Source of the DNA: Stereocaulon alpinum
Taxonomy: Eukaryota > Ascomycota > Lecanoromycetes > Lecanorales > Stereocaulaceae
Assembly (NCBI GenBank): GCA_018257865.1
Contig: JAEUBA010000025.1
Coordinates: 248,001-312,000 of the forward strand
DNA length: 64,000 nt
Direction: 5' to 3'
The first letter of the stretch is position 1, and every line of letters starts with the position of its first letter. The notes under the pieces were generated by a model, which did not search any database, was not told the origin of the DNA, and was given only the letters and a program-made list of their open reading frames with translations. Shown piece by piece: positions 1 to 10,714 of this stretch. The position numbers and the translations under genes were made by a program.

Positions 1-1475
1 GGCGGTTGGCATCCTCCAGGCAAGGACGGCGGCAAAGAGTCTTGGAGAGGGGACAACAAAGGTAGGTTCGCTCCTTCCCTCCCCCTGCGTATCCTACAGC
101 AGCTAATCAAGAACTCTAGGAATAAACCAAGTGGTACGAACAGCCCCACCCTCTACATCCATTCAAATAGCGTATTCAATATCCTCAAGACATGTTCTTC
201 CTCATCCCCATTGCGCTTCCACGCCGGAAGATTGTCACTCACAGTCACACTCATACATACACTCACACCACTCCCCAGGCAGGCTGGCTAGGCAAAGGCA
301 AAGACACCCACACTACTGCAGCAAAAGAGCATACATCGCGCCCTCTCTCTTCCCTTAAAGACCCAGACGCTTTCGGTCCTCCCCCCAAGAATTCGAACTA
401 CCATGGTGGAGCTGCCGCACCGAACACTATAACGCCTAGTAGAAGAAGGTTAGGGGCTCCCATGGCGGCGGAGGGGTTACCGGAGCAGAGGCAAGACCAG
501 GAGGTGCAGAAGCCGAAACCGCCGCCAGTGCCGTACAGAGCTAACACGACGGGGCTGGATACGAACAACTTACCCAAGCCGCCGGTACGGAGACTCGGAG
601 CTGAGAGTCCACAGCAGACGGCCAGTCCTTCTACGAAGCCCAAACCCTCGCTGCCTCCACGGTTACCACCAAGACAGAATTCGTATCCAACAGAGAATAC
701 GCCTGAACCACCACCCACATACACAGCAGCTACACAGCAGCCACCCGCTCAGGACGCGTACATCAAACAAGGCGCGCTTGGTAGATTGGGCGACGCAGGG
801 GTTTCAGTCCCTACGCTCGGTATTGGGTCGGGATCAGGATCCCAAAACCCCACTGAATCCTCCCATCCCCCAAATCCCTGGAGCGACCAGTCCACCACCA
901 ACTCCCCACCAAGCACCCAATCGCAAGCTCCCTCCCTCTTAAATCTTGGTTCCCGCTTCGCAAAACTCTCCACCACCTCCCCACCTTCCACCTCAACCTC
1001 TCCTGCACCACCAAGTCAAGGCACCTCCCTCCAACAAAAGCAAGATGCCTTGCGCACAGCAAGCATGTTCCGTAACGATCCCTCCTCCGTCTCGCTATCA
1101 GATGCCCGCGGTGCAGCTTCTACAGCAAACAACTTCAGAGAAAGACATGGCGAGCAGGTCGCTGCGGGAGGGAAGTGGGCTGGGGCTGTGAACAAGAAAT
1201 ACGACGTAGCTGGCAAAGTTGGCGGATTTACAGGCAATCATGGTGGAGGTGGTGGGGCTACGGCGGGACAGGGACACACATTGCCTGCGCAGGACGCAGC
1301 TCCTTCACCTTGGGCGAACGAGCCTAGTCAGGGCGGGGCTGGTGGGTGGATGAGTAATGCTGCGAGTGCGGCGAGTGGATTGTCGCAGAGGACACCACCG
1401 CCTCCTCCAGCTGCGAGGAGACCGGGCGTGGCTGGTCCGCCGCCTGTGCCGTTGGGCAGTAAACCCAGGCCATGA
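1..1475 (+). CDS. AIM3: AIM3-like proline-rich protein (5' end outside the window)
   Basis: The gene enters from the left edge: bases 1-61 are the end of an exon (reads ...KESWRGDN K), a GTAGGT donor lies at 62, and the acceptor at 281-282 restores the frame at 283 (WLGKGKD). The large exon 283-1475 is rich in proline and serine with many PPxP stretches and includes the block LKDPDAFGPPPK, typical of fungal homologues of yeast Aim3. In yeast that protein sits at cortical actin patches and binds Rvs167; the PPxP stretches here fit SH3 binding. The protein is predicted disordered throughout. The ATG at 192 lies inside the intron and is not the start. The intron (about 221 nt) is longer than most in the window. 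The family call rests on remembered motif similarity only. Confidence 0.62.
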
Positions 1476-2030
1476 CGAGTAGTAGAGTGAGTGAATGGAT
1501 GCTGTGCATGATTAGATACCCGGACCCAAAGACCACGCTTTCTTTACCATATTAAGATACTTTGGTGCGCCATGTTGACGAATTTAGCCGGGACCTTCTC
1601 TTTTGAGGCTTCTCTTGCGCGTCGAACTTGCCATTCTACGCTCCGGGGATTATTCTTTTGCGATAAACCCTGCTTCCATGTCTAGATGTTGCTGACGTAC
1701 AGGTGTCTGGTGGAGCTCTGGTGATACCTATCAACGCTAATGTATCGCATACATCAGCTTTGAAACATCACAAAATCCCCTTATTTATGTAGTAATGTTA
1801 ACATCATATGACTCTGCGATTTGGCAGCACGCTGGCTTGATACTATTCGAACCATTACAATAGAAAGCTAAAGACCACGAAGATGGGTTGAATCATGTAC
1901 CATTTAAACCCAAATAACCTCCCACTATAAACCTATCCCAGCCCACCTCGCATACCCAATATATACATCCCCCAGAATCCCATTGTTTCGACTCACCACC
2001 TCCATACGCCCACCGCACCATTCCCCCTAA
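1476..2030. other. Intergenic, convergent 3' ends
   Basis: About 555 bases between two genes that end toward each other. I see only 3' untranslated sequence and no further coding or structural signal. Confidence 0.5.
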
Positions 2031-3584
2031 CTAATCACGTCCACAAGCACTCCCACAACCCTCACTAAAACTCCTCCCCAAAACCTCCGGCTTCCGCTTT
2101 TCCAGATCCAAAATCATCTGTCCGAAGAGGCCGTTTACCCATGCGAACCAAGGCCGTGTATAATCCGCCGCGTTAAACGTATTGATGCTTTCATGCATAA
2201 GTCCTAAGCCATTCGTACTGCTCACCAGCTCCTTCAACGTAGCATAGATCTCGTCGGAGGAGGAGGAGGTCAGGATTCGAATGATGGAGGCCATGGGCCA
2301 TGCGTAGCCTGGTGTGTCGTGGGGGCCGCCTATAGCATCAATCACAGGCCCACGCATGAAATAGGGGTTGTTGCTGCTTAAGAGGACGTTGCGAGTGTTT
2401 TGGTAGATGGTGTCGTTGGCGGATAGGTAGCCGAAAAAGGGTGCGGAGAGGAGAGAGGGGATGTTTGCGTCGTCCATCATGTTCCTTGAGCCGTAGCCAT
2501 CGACTTCGTAAGCGTAGATGTCTCCGTACGTAGGGTCGGAGATGATGCCGTGGGCTGTTATTGCTGCACGCAGGGAGGTGGAGAGGGAGGTCATCTCGTT
2601 TGCGAGGGCGGTGTCGTTGAGGTCCGAGGCGATTAGGGAGGCGGTGGAGAGGTAGTGTGCGAACATCATGTTTGATGGGATTAGGAATTGGAAGATTGTT
2701 GCGTCGTCGGAGGGGCGGAAGGAGGAGCGGAGGAGAGATGTGCCGGATTGGACTGGATTTCCGGTGCCACGGTTGTTTAGTGTTGAGAGTCCGTCGGGGG
2801 TGGAGCGTGTGAATGTGTAGGGGGGTTTGTTGACGGAGCCGTTGGGGGCGTAGGTTGGGATCACCATTGAGGTTGCGGTGTTGAGGACTGCGCGGACTGC
2901 GGAGAGCCATTGGAAGTTGCTGAAGAAGGAGAGGTCGCCAGTGGCCGTGTAGTAGTTTGTTGAGAGTTCGAGGAAGGCGGCTAGGGAGTCGAGCTCGTAT
3001 TTGCATTCGAAGACGATGGTGGGGTCATAGGGGGGAGTTACGGTGTCGGAGGCGCCGTTTTGGTTGGGTTGGAGACCGGATTCAATGGGGGGTTGGAAGG
3101 CGTTGCAGTAGGGGGATGTTAGGAGGTAGCGGGATTGGAGGTTTATAACGCCGCGGTAGAGGGAGGAGAGGGCAGTGGCTGTGGTGTTTAGGAGGGGAAG
3201 ATAGGATTGGACTTGGTTTGCGGAGTCACGGAGCCACATTGCGTCGATATCGCCTGTGATGACGAAAGCGAGTTCCTCGGCGCTGTTGTTGGCTGCGTGA
3301 CCTGTCCATTTCACTGTTGTGTCTAAGGTGTTTGGGAAGCTGTTCTCGAACAGGCGGGAGAGATCTGGGTCTGTTATCACGGATTTCAAGCGGGTGATGG
3401 CGGCTTCGGTATATGCGGAATAGTATGTGCGGCAACTGGGATCAGGGCGCTGGTAAGAGAGATTGTGGATACCGCCAGAGAAGGGGCCATGGGGGGTGGA
3501 GGAGTAGGAGGTGTAGTCTGGACATTGGGCTGCCGTTAGGGCAGTGAAGCATAAGAGAATGATGAAGAACATATCGAAAGCCAT
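2031..3584 (-). CDS. GH125 family exo-alpha-1,6-mannosidase, secreted
   Basis: Single-exon gene of 517 aa when started at the ATG at 3584, chosen because it puts a signal peptide (hydrophobic residues about 5-18, then AAQC) at the N-terminus; an in-frame ATG 23 codons upstream would bury it. The protein carries the hallmarks of glycoside hydrolase family 125 (DUF1237, fission yeast mug157 group): GDIDAMWLRDS near residue 111 and, near the C-terminus, HES followed by TRPWFAWVNGLFG. Family enzymes are inverting exo-alpha-1,6-mannosidases acting on mannans or N-glycan-type substrates. Length matches the family. It probably acts in the secretory pathway or outside the cell. No introns are evident, unlike most neighbours. 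Confidence 0.88.
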   Translation of the reverse strand: MAFDMFFIILLCFTALTAAQCPDYTSYSSTPHGPFSGGIHNLSYQRPDPSCRTYYSAYTEAAITRLKSVITDPDLSRLFENSFPNTLDTTVKWTGHAANNSAEELAFVITGDIDAMWLRDSANQVQSYLPLLNTTATALSSLYRGVINLQSRYLLTSPYCNAFQPPIESGLQPNQNGASDTVTPPYDPTIVFECKYELDSLAAFLELSTNYYTATGDLSFFSNFQWLSAVRAVLNTATSMVIPTYAPNGSVNKPPYTFTRSTPDGLSTLNNRGTGNPVQSGTSLLRSSFRPSDDATIFQFLIPSNMMFAHYLSTASLIASDLNDTALANEMTSLSTSLRAAITAHGIISDPTYGDIYAYEVDGYGSRNMMDDANIPSLLSAPFFGYLSANDTIYQNTRNVLLSSNNPYFMRGPVIDAIGGPHDTPGYAWPMASIIRILTSSSSDEIYATLKELVSSTNGLGLMHESINTFNAADYTRPWFAWVNGLFGQMILDLEKRKPEVLGRSFSEGCGSACGRD

Positions 3585-4270
3585 TGTCGGGTGTTTCGAA
3601 ACCTCGACACAAGGCTGTTCAGAAAGCTGAGGGAGACAGATATTCAATTCCAATTCATTTTGAGAGGAGATTTGACAGCACTACAGGCAATACGACCCAT
3701 GACAACACAGCGTACCTGAATCGCCTCCATGCGGAGAAGACGCGTGACAATGACAGTAAGAAATGAGATGTGAAAATCCGTAGAACGTCCCTGGAGTGAA
3801 TTTGCTGTAAGGTCCCCCTGTAAAGAGGCCAGTCCTTTGAAGCCGCTCTTCGCCTCCCAAGGACGGTAGTCTTTCTTCACTCTTCATAGGCTTTCAAGAG
3901 GCAGCATACCACAAGCGTTCAAAAAGTCGTGAATTCATGCTGGAACTGTGAGGAGAGAGCTGTATGGCAGATCGAAGCATGAGCATGACAGTGGCCACAA
4001 GACCAACCGCGAGGGGTAATAGACGCATATGCAATCAACATCCAAGGATGTAGCGGTACGAAAAATCACTCTTAATATGCAAGAGACACTGTAGACATAT
4101 TCTTAAACAGGAAGCTCAAGAAAGAAGCCCTGCAAAACAGGAACAAGCAGCAATCGCTTTATCGTGCCCTATTGAGACCTAGCGCGCTGCAAATACTTCT
4201 GCAAGGATGAATACTAATCGTTATCACTAGTTCACATCAATGATCTTTCGACAAGTACACCTCTCCTGTC
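3585..4270. other. Intergenic, divergent promoter region
   Basis: Separates the mannosidase (minus) from the next gene (plus). Only short frames without protein character; no clear TATA box or repeat. Confidence 0.45.
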
Positions 4271-4606
4271 ATGGAGCGATGCCCAATACTTCCCAAGCGG
4301 ATGGCGCGGGAGATGTTGTTGACGCATCTAGACCAAGGCACAGCCCCCGTGAGGCTCAGGGTCTACGGCGTCATCGATCCGGATCCGTAAGTGCTCACAC
4401 GAATTCAAACATACAAATGGCGCAGCTCAATATCAATAATACATAAACCTTCAAACCGCTTGAGGACCCCACTTACACTCTCAACCCACATTCTCACAAC
4501 ACCCGGGTCCACCTCCAACAACACCATCCTAATCGCCCCAGTCACACGACCTCCTCCACCACCACCACCTCCACCCCCTCCCCCATCCTACCAAACCCAC
4601 AAGCCC

Positions 4607-5182
4607 ATGGCATCCCTCCTAATCGGCGTAGGCGTCCTATCCTACGACCAAATAAAAAAACAAAAAGCCAAACGCGCCGAAAAAAAAGCCTACAACAGCG
4701 CCCGCTTCTCAGAACTAGAGCGTGAAAACGCCCGGCGCATAGATGCTCTCCAAAACAATAGCTGTTTCTGCCAGCAGAGCGATTGGCAAGGTGGTGCATG
4801 CGAGAGACATGGTTATGTGCCTGCTGCGGGGACGCCGGGAGGGCCGAGGGGCGTGGAGGATGTGGGGCCGCCTGCTTATGGGGAGGGGGAGGGAGTTGGG
4901 GTGGTTGGGATGGGGAGGAGGGAGAGTTATGCTAGGGGAGAGTATACGGACGCGAGTATGGTGGATGGGGCTGGTGGGAGTGGGTGGAGGCGGGGGAACA
5001 GCGGGCTAGATGGTAGCGCAGGGGATGATGCGGTGCTCTTGAACAATAAGCCGAGAGCGCGAGCGCCGATGCCGGAAGATGAGGTGGCGAGGATTAATGA
5101 GGAGAGGAGGAAGAAAGGTGCAGGGGGGTTGAAGGGGTGGAGGCTCCGGAGGAAGGCGAAGGAGGAGGGGGTTGTGCGGTGA
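4607..5182 (+). CDS. Conserved fungal hypothetical protein, basic, with Cys pair
   Basis: Start ATG 4607 sits in a good context (AAGCCCATGG) and opens a conserved-looking block: a short hydrophobic stretch (LLIGVGVLSY), then a strongly basic helix (KKQKAKRAEKKAY), then SELERENARR, then CFCQQSDW...CERHGYV, and a Gly-rich middle and basic end. This pattern (membrane-touching N-terminus, charged helix, CFC...W..G.C..HG) is familiar from uncharacterised fungal proteins, but I know no function. The frame is open upstream to 4391 and includes 12 consecutive prolines just before the ATG, probably untranslated or intronic. A possible separate first exon lies at 4271-4386 (MERCPILPK..., ending YGVIDPDP at a GTAAGT donor), but the 39-nt intron needed to join it is short, so I leave it out. 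Confidence 0.6.
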   Translation: MASLLIGVGVLSYDQIKKQKAKRAEKKAYNSARFSELERENARRIDALQNNSCFCQQSDWQGGACERHGYVPAAGTPGGPRGVEDVGPPAYGEGEGVGVVGMGRRESYARGEYTDASMVDGAGGSGWRRGNSGLDGSAGDDAVLLNNKPRARAPMPEDEVARINEERRKKGAGGLKGWRLRRKAKEEGVVR

Positions 5183-5602
5183 TGACGAGGGAAGAAGAGG
5201 ATTCGAAGTTTGGGTATGATTTGGGAAAGTGCCAGTAAGGGTGTGGGTACGAATGCTAAGCAGAGTGCACGAGTATGGATAGGGCGCTGTACATGGAAAT
5301 TCTGGTGTGGTTGGGATAATGACCGTCGAATGATGGCGATCAGCCTGATCGAAAATGATGCCTATGTTTATGCTCATGATGATTGTATAGATGCTGTCAA
5401 GAAAAGGGAAGCAACGTCATTAGATACTGCTTTTTCCAAGCATGTCACGCTGTAAGCTACCTGCTACTATGGGATATTGTTTCGCCAGCTTTCGAGATAC
5501 ATAACTCTGTTCGAACGCCTCGCTGAGCCATCCTTAACCGGACTCCAGATAACACACTTGGCCCTGAAAGTTCCTATGTTCAAGCCGATCGAGTTGATAG
5601 CC
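5183..5602. other. Intergenic, convergent 3' ends
   Basis: About 420 bases between converging genes. Nothing beyond untranslated sequence is visible. Confidence 0.45.
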
Positions 5603-7666
5603 CTACTCCTGTTTGGGCTGCATTTCTTCTTCTGCCTTCCTCATTTCTTCAGTCTTGGGTTCGTCAGGAACGACTTCGTAGCTCTGAGCCATTCCATTCG
5701 TATCCGGTGTATCGTCCTCCTTGAAATTAGCGTCTGCCTTTTCTTCCTCGCCTTCTTCTTCTTCTTCCTTTTTCGGCGGGGAGCGCTTCACTGGGCTCCT
5801 AGATCGGCTCTTGCTATCCGCTTTGTCTTTTCCCTTGCCTTTGGAGTTCGACGCTGACTTAGAGAGCTTGGATCCTTCACCGCCCATCTTCCTCATCTTC
5901 TCTTGCAAAGCTCTCAAGTCATCGCTCACAGAGTCCTTAATATCAATCCCTGCCTTTTGCGCCTTCTCACTCATGTCGTAGACTGTGTACTCCACTTTCT
6001 CAGAGTAACTGCTAGCTGTGTCCTTAGCTCTGTTACCCATATCATTGGCCGTCTTCTGTATCCTAATATCTGTGTCCTTGGCATTCCTCTGCGCTTTGTC
6101 GCTGAAGTCGGAGGCGCCCCTTTTAGCATCGCTCTTTGCCTTCTCTATCTTCGCCTTGACCTCAGGAGGAGGTTCCGTGGTGCCGCCTTGATTGCCAGAC
6201 ATAGCTTCTCGGATCTCCCGTTCCATTTCGTTGGCAGCATCCTTAGACGAAGCCTTGATATTCTCTTGTTTGGAAGGCCTTGGTGGGTCGGACTTATTGG
6301 CGCGCTTTAGATAGCTGCGACTGAAGAATCTGACGAAGAGTAGAAAAAGTGGAGCGAGGTAGATCAAGTTGAGAAGAATAGCAAAGACTTGTCCCGAAGT
6401 GTCAAGGCAGTGAACTCTCTGGTTTTCCAGCTTGTACCTGATCTCCTGTTGTGCCCTCTCCACATCCGCTGCGTGAATTGCATCAATACCAAAGGTCTCG
6501 CCTTGAGAGTTCCGCACATTCTCCGCAAGGCCTTCCTCCCCAGCGGCCCGTAGAGCAGCTTTCTTGAGCCAATTTCCAATACCTGCTGTTGCTGCACTGG
6601 TAAAGGCGCTGCTGACGCTAGAGGTGATTGCAGATGCTGTGCTTGGAAGGGCCGTGGAGAGATTATGCGCGTAGAGATACGGCATCTCAACCGGAATGTC
6701 GTACGCAACAAAAAGGTGGGCAAGTGCGTAAGAGCCACCGAAGACAATTTGAGCAATCTGGAGGCCTGTCAAGGTGCGCTTCATGGCACGTGGAACTTGA
6801 ACGGTGAGTGCAGTGAGGGTGTAGTAAGTATACTGTAGGCAGTTAGGCATGAGATGGTGGTTAAAGGGTGGGAGATTGGAGCCTACCATCAGAGTATGGA
6901 GACCAGAATTGATGAAAGTGAACATCCAGATAGGTGGAGACATGTAGCGAATACCAGCCCACATGCACAACATTGCTCCAGTATGATGAAAAGTCTGCAA
7001 GCTCGAGCTGCTCTTACCTTTGGCAAGGATGATGGCAGTGTCAATCACTTCATAGAATTTCGATAGGTAGAAGAGCCATCCATAGAACGCGAGACCTTCG
7101 TTCCAGATTCTCCCCACGTCGGTTGGGTCTGGACTACCGTTGGCGAGCTGCATAGCTCTATCCGTAAACCCCCATGTGCTTGAGCTAGTATTATAGGTAG
7201 CAGCACTCCCCAAGCCGCGTGGGCCATGCATTTTACAGAGAGTGTCGGCAGCGCCCGCAAGTCCATACTGTCCGTCGATGCCTGGCCAAGACTTCCTTAT
7301 AGCGTTAAGCATGCCAATAAAAGTCCAGCCAGAATAGATCGCAAGGAAGACATTATGGGCGACAACGAACGCGTAGAAAGCGAAGGTATTGCTGAATGAC
7401 CATGGCTTGTAATTCCTCTGCTTGTTCACGCCGTTGACGTAGATTACTGTGGTCGCGTAGAGAACGGCGATAGTGAGAGGAACGGAGATGTGGAGAGCGT
7501 TGTTGTAGAGCTCTGGGTTGATGTTGAATGGTCGCGCGAGCGTCCAGTCGGACACTGGCGGGCTCAGCGCCTCAGTATTCGAAAATGGCGAGTATTTGAG
7601 GAGGGAGGATGGAGGAAACGTGAAGTGGACAGAAGGCGCCGTCGAAGTGACTGAAGAGTGCCCCAT
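5603..7666 (-). CDS. ELO-family very-long-chain fatty acid elongase with charged C-terminal tail
   Basis: The ATG at 7666 is preferred over one at 7768 because the family-like sequence begins there. Multiple hydrophobic segments surround an ELO core: FYEVIDTAIILAKGK, then QTFHH near residue 227, then MWAGIRYMSPPIWMF and YTYYTLTAL. ELO enzymes condense malonyl-CoA with long acyl-CoA in the ER membrane. The usual HxxHH box reads QxxHH here, a substitution I associate with a filamentous-fungal subgroup. An in-frame, stop-free 54-nt intron (6833-6886, donor GTAGGC, branch CTAAC, acceptor CTACAG) interrupts the match and should be removed, giving about 669 aa. Beyond the last membrane segment lies a tail of over 200 residues of charged, LEA-like repeats (AK, DxA, SDKAQ) and an acidic stretch EEEEEGEEE, which is unusual for elongases. 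Confidence 0.82.
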   Translation of the reverse strand: MGHSSVTSTAPSVHFTFPPSSLLKYSPFSNTEALSPPVSDWTLARPFNINPELYNNALHISVPLTIAVLYATTVIYVNGVNKQRNYKPWSFSNTFAFYAFVVAHNVFLAIYSGWTFIGMLNAIRKSWPGIDGQYGLAGAADTLCKMHGPRGLGSAATYNTSSSTWGFTDRAMQLANGSPDPTDVGRIWNEGLAFYGWLFYLSKFYEVIDTAIILAKGKSSSSLQTFHHTGAMLCMWAGIRYMSPPIWMFTFINSGLHTLMVGSNLPPFNHHLMPNCLQYTYYTLTALTVQVPRAMKRTLTGLQIAQIVFGGSYALAHLFVAYDIPVEMPYLYAHNLSTALPSTASAITSSVSSAFTSAATAGIGNWLKKAALRAAGEEGLAENVRNSQGETFGIDAIHAADVERAQQEIRYKLENQRVHCLDTSGQVFAILLNLIYLAPLFLLFVRFFSRSYLKRANKSDPPRPSKQENIKASSKDAANEMEREIREAMSGNQGGTTEPPPEVKAKIEKAKSDAKRGASDFSDKAQRNAKDTDIRIQKTANDMGNRAKDTASSYSEKVEYTVYDMSEKAQKAGIDIKDSVSDDLRALQEKMRKMGGEGSKLSKSASNSKGKGKDKADSKSRSRSPVKRSPPKKEEEEEGEEEKADANFKEDDTPDTNGMAQSYEVVPDEPKTEEMRKAEEEMQPKQE

Positions 7667-8736
7667 TGTGGGAGCTTCCTGGAGCTGTTGACCTGGATAG
7701 CTGATAGAGATCAAGATGGAAAGAACTGTGGAAAGTGATAGTTTATAGCAAGTTGGGTTGCCTGGCACAGAGACAAAGAACTTCTGACACGAGCAGAATG
7801 CTTACAATGTCTCAGGCAACTATTGACACCTCAAGAGCGGTGAAGTTTCGTGTTGATGCTGCGTCGCATGAGTGATGTATTTGCTGGGGACGCGAAATGA
7901 GGCTTGAAAATCAGGGTGGCTGGTGTTGATACGTCATAGAGCACGTGACCTTACAATCTCATCTTGTTTTCGACCAACGCCCACCATTGAAACGCAACCA
8001 AGCATGGTACATCTACTGCCCTTCGCTGGCTGGATCCCTGGTCTGTGTCGCTACTGTTTTTCTAGGAGATGCTCAGATTGTCCCAGTCCCCACCCAAGGT
8101 ACAGGCGTTGCAACGTGACTTCCACCATATATTCGCTACATGACTTCCTTTGACCCATGCCTCACCGCTGTGCGATTGCAAGGGGAATTGACACCTTGAT
8201 GTTATAATTGCACCTTTCATCGTACGTGTAGTATCAGCTAAGGGATATGTTTTCGACGCCCGAGTCTTACATGGATTACCCAAGGTCAACGCGCTACGCC
8301 GTGCGGATATGTTTTCGTGACCAAATTCATACACTTGCATGACAGAACTCCCCTCTTGCGGCTCTACAGCCGGCTAGTACTAACGGAGGGCTTTCCGACA
8401 TCCTCCAGTTTGGGCATGTTGACCTCTTTGCGACTCTTGCAGCTACTTCGGTGAGACGTTGTGAGCGCGCATCTCTTTGTCATCAGCTTTAATTCATGTC
8501 GCTCCCTTGGTCTGCGCAAGATTTGCCTTGTGCTTATGTTATGCAAGTCGTCCTTTTGGGAAGTTGAGGAGAGTCAGCCTTGTTCTGTCCCACCTTCACA
8601 ACGTGTATAAAGAGTTCGAATCGCCAACACCATTATGGCGCCTCAGACCGAGCTGAACATCCAGCACGGCTGTATCCCTACCACCTGACCCTTACATAAG
8701 TGCAACTTGAATGTATTCTGCGCTTTGGCAGACAAC
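7667..8736. other. Intergenic
   Basis: About 1 kb of divergent upstream sequence. A CACGTG E-box (7942-7947) and an adjacent ACGTCA (7931-7936) lie about 270 bases upstream of the elongase start. A GTTCGAATC string near 8616 resembles a tRNA B-box but no cloverleaf forms around it. Confidence 0.4.
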
Positions 8737-10714
8737 ATGGCAACTAAATTTAAACGTTCGAAGTACGGACCCAAACGTCGAGCTGAGGTGGCCAACATCA
8801 GAAAGAAAGGAGCTTGCCTCAGATGCTCTTTGGAGAAACGCTCTGTAATCGTTGGATTTTCCTAGTGCTGGTGAGACTACTTACGTGAGACTTTAGTGTT
8901 CTGGAATCTCGCCATGCGTATCTTGTAGACGCAGCCAGGACCTCGTTCGATGTCGAGCATCCAAACACAGATGGATACAATGTGTACCAATTTCATTCAA
9001 GGATGTTAACATCTTCAACATGGGTCAGCTACAGCTTGCCAATGAAGCTGGCGAATGCTAATGGTTCCAGACTCCACTTGCAGCGAGGAGACTTTCAATG
9101 GCCTGATGGAACGTTCCTCTTATCACCTTGTCGCGAATGACGTGCAGCTCCATGGCGGATCCGATGTTTCTTGGGACATCAATGCTATTTCTCTGGATTT
9201 TGCGCGATGGATCTCCGCCCAGCATATGATACTTGCATCAACGAGCCGAGTAGGCATATTATCTTCTTTCACGCTAACTCGCCTGCTTTCTACGTTGATC
9301 CCTGGGGATCTCGGTCCGAACATCCGACTGTTCATCGAAACGTCCTCAGCACTCTACAACCGGGGTCTCCAATCTCACTATGCAGGTGTTGACCCCACCG
9401 ATCTGTGTCAGGTCAGATCCTTCGCTGGAAATAGGGTACTAGAGGACTTGGAGAAGGCCTTGAACAATATTGCTCTTGCCAAGGCCTCTTTGACGAAGCT
9501 TAAGGCATTGTTCATCAACTTGTTCGGAACCATCATTGCGGTTGGCTACTCTAGCCAGGGAATCCATTCAAGCAACGTATGTTTTCTGGAGCTTACTTTG
9601 ATGTGTCTTGTCGCTGACGGTGCAATGGCAGCACAACGTGTCGACCGAAACGCTCGGAGACGCACAGCACCAGCTGCTTCGCAGACTTGCTCATCGCATG
9701 ATAGAAGTTGCCGACAGGGTCTATCTTCTCGATGATCAGGCGTCTAGAGAAGACATTGTGAAAGACTCATATGTTCAGTGGAATCGAAGGGCCGTTTTCG
9801 GGTGGAGGGAGGTCTCGGGACAAGTGACTACGATGCCTGAGTTAGCGACTTCCCAATTGCACTCTACTGTCACCCTATCTGAACACACATACGGAGAAGC
9901 GACGGATCCTATCTACGATTTCCCTTGAAGCGAATTCTTCTCTCTGGACCACAACTATGAGCTACTCGCTCATGACCTGTTATGGGACGTTCCCTGGGCG
10001 GACCCACTAGAGACATTCAATCAAGATGAACCTTCCATAATATCCGTCCACGACCATACCCGAAGATCCTCCTACATTGTCACTTTCCCAAAGAACTGTG
10101 CTTTTTTGCGATTCGGTAGCATACCGTCTATGATTGATACTTATGAAGCCCAGCATAATGGCTATAGGTTGTGTCGCGACACAGCTGAAAGCCTTGACAA
10201 GCCTCACGGGAGCTTGGAAGCTCCCTCACATGATCTACGGGGTCCTGCAAAGTGCGACATCTGCGACGCCTCTCTGGATGTGAATAACCTCTGTGCAGCT
10301 TGTGGTTTTGCAAGTTCCTGGTTTCCCCAGGCACAGAGTCAACGACCGGGCTGGATTCCTGAAGTGCAAGCTGCTTGCTCGATGGACACCAGCCTCACTC
10401 CGCACATCCTTTCAATGCAAGCATATGGCTCTGGCGCGCAGCCTTTGGAGCTCGACCCTGAAGTCGATTACTCCATTACCGATGCTCCTTCAGGCTACGC
10501 CACATACTCACAGCAGTCTTTTGAATACCTGAAACCGACATCCGCTAAAAGAACCCAGTGGGAGTGCCATTGTGCCCTACCACAGAGCCACAGGCAAATA
10601 TTTTTAGCACATTGGAACGAGGGCTTGGTCTCGAAAGATTTTGGATATGGCCAGGTGTACCCTGCTTCTTCGATGACCGTAGAGGGTGAACGTCAATTGA
10701 ACCTTCTCATCTGA
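8737..10714 (+). CDS. Zn2Cys6 regulator, paralog A, with in-frame TGA (possible pseudogene)
   Basis: Four exons fit: 8737-8844, 8897-9023, 9071-9576, 9632 onward (introns 52, 47 and 55 nt). The first intron splits a canonical binuclear cluster: C27-x2-C30-x6-C37-x5-C43-x2-C46-x8-C55, preceded by basic residues, so a DNA-binding Zn2Cys6 domain is clear. The middle region shares STSRVGILSS and LKALF...LFGT.IAVGYS with paralog B at 11627-14032. The frame then meets TGA at 9926-9928 (codon 346), yet the same frame stays open for 261 more codons to TGA at 10712-10714 and includes a C-x2-C-x9-C-x2-C zinc module like that of paralog B. So this is a nonsense-mutated copy, a sequence error, or an unrecognised intron; GT donors at 9824 or 9869 with an AG ending at 9961 would skip the stop in phase. 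No separate function is known. Confidence 0.68.

Noticed and set aside
192..282. ATG at 192 as start of the AIM3-like gene
   Set aside because: It lies in an intron; the conserved part begins after the acceptor at 282 and joins the exon ending at 61.
4271..4427. First exon 4271-4386 joined to the small protein at 4607
   Set aside because: The donor is good but the phase-compatible intron is only 39 nt and the joined protein has an implausible linker.
7000..7023. A 24-nt GTAAG...CAG segment in the elongase as an intron
   Set aside because: Too short for a spliceosomal intron; the encoded KSSSSLQ matches the family, so it is coding.
8590..8640. tRNA B-box at GTTCGAATC
   Set aside because: No matching A-box or cloverleaf in the preceding 70 bases.
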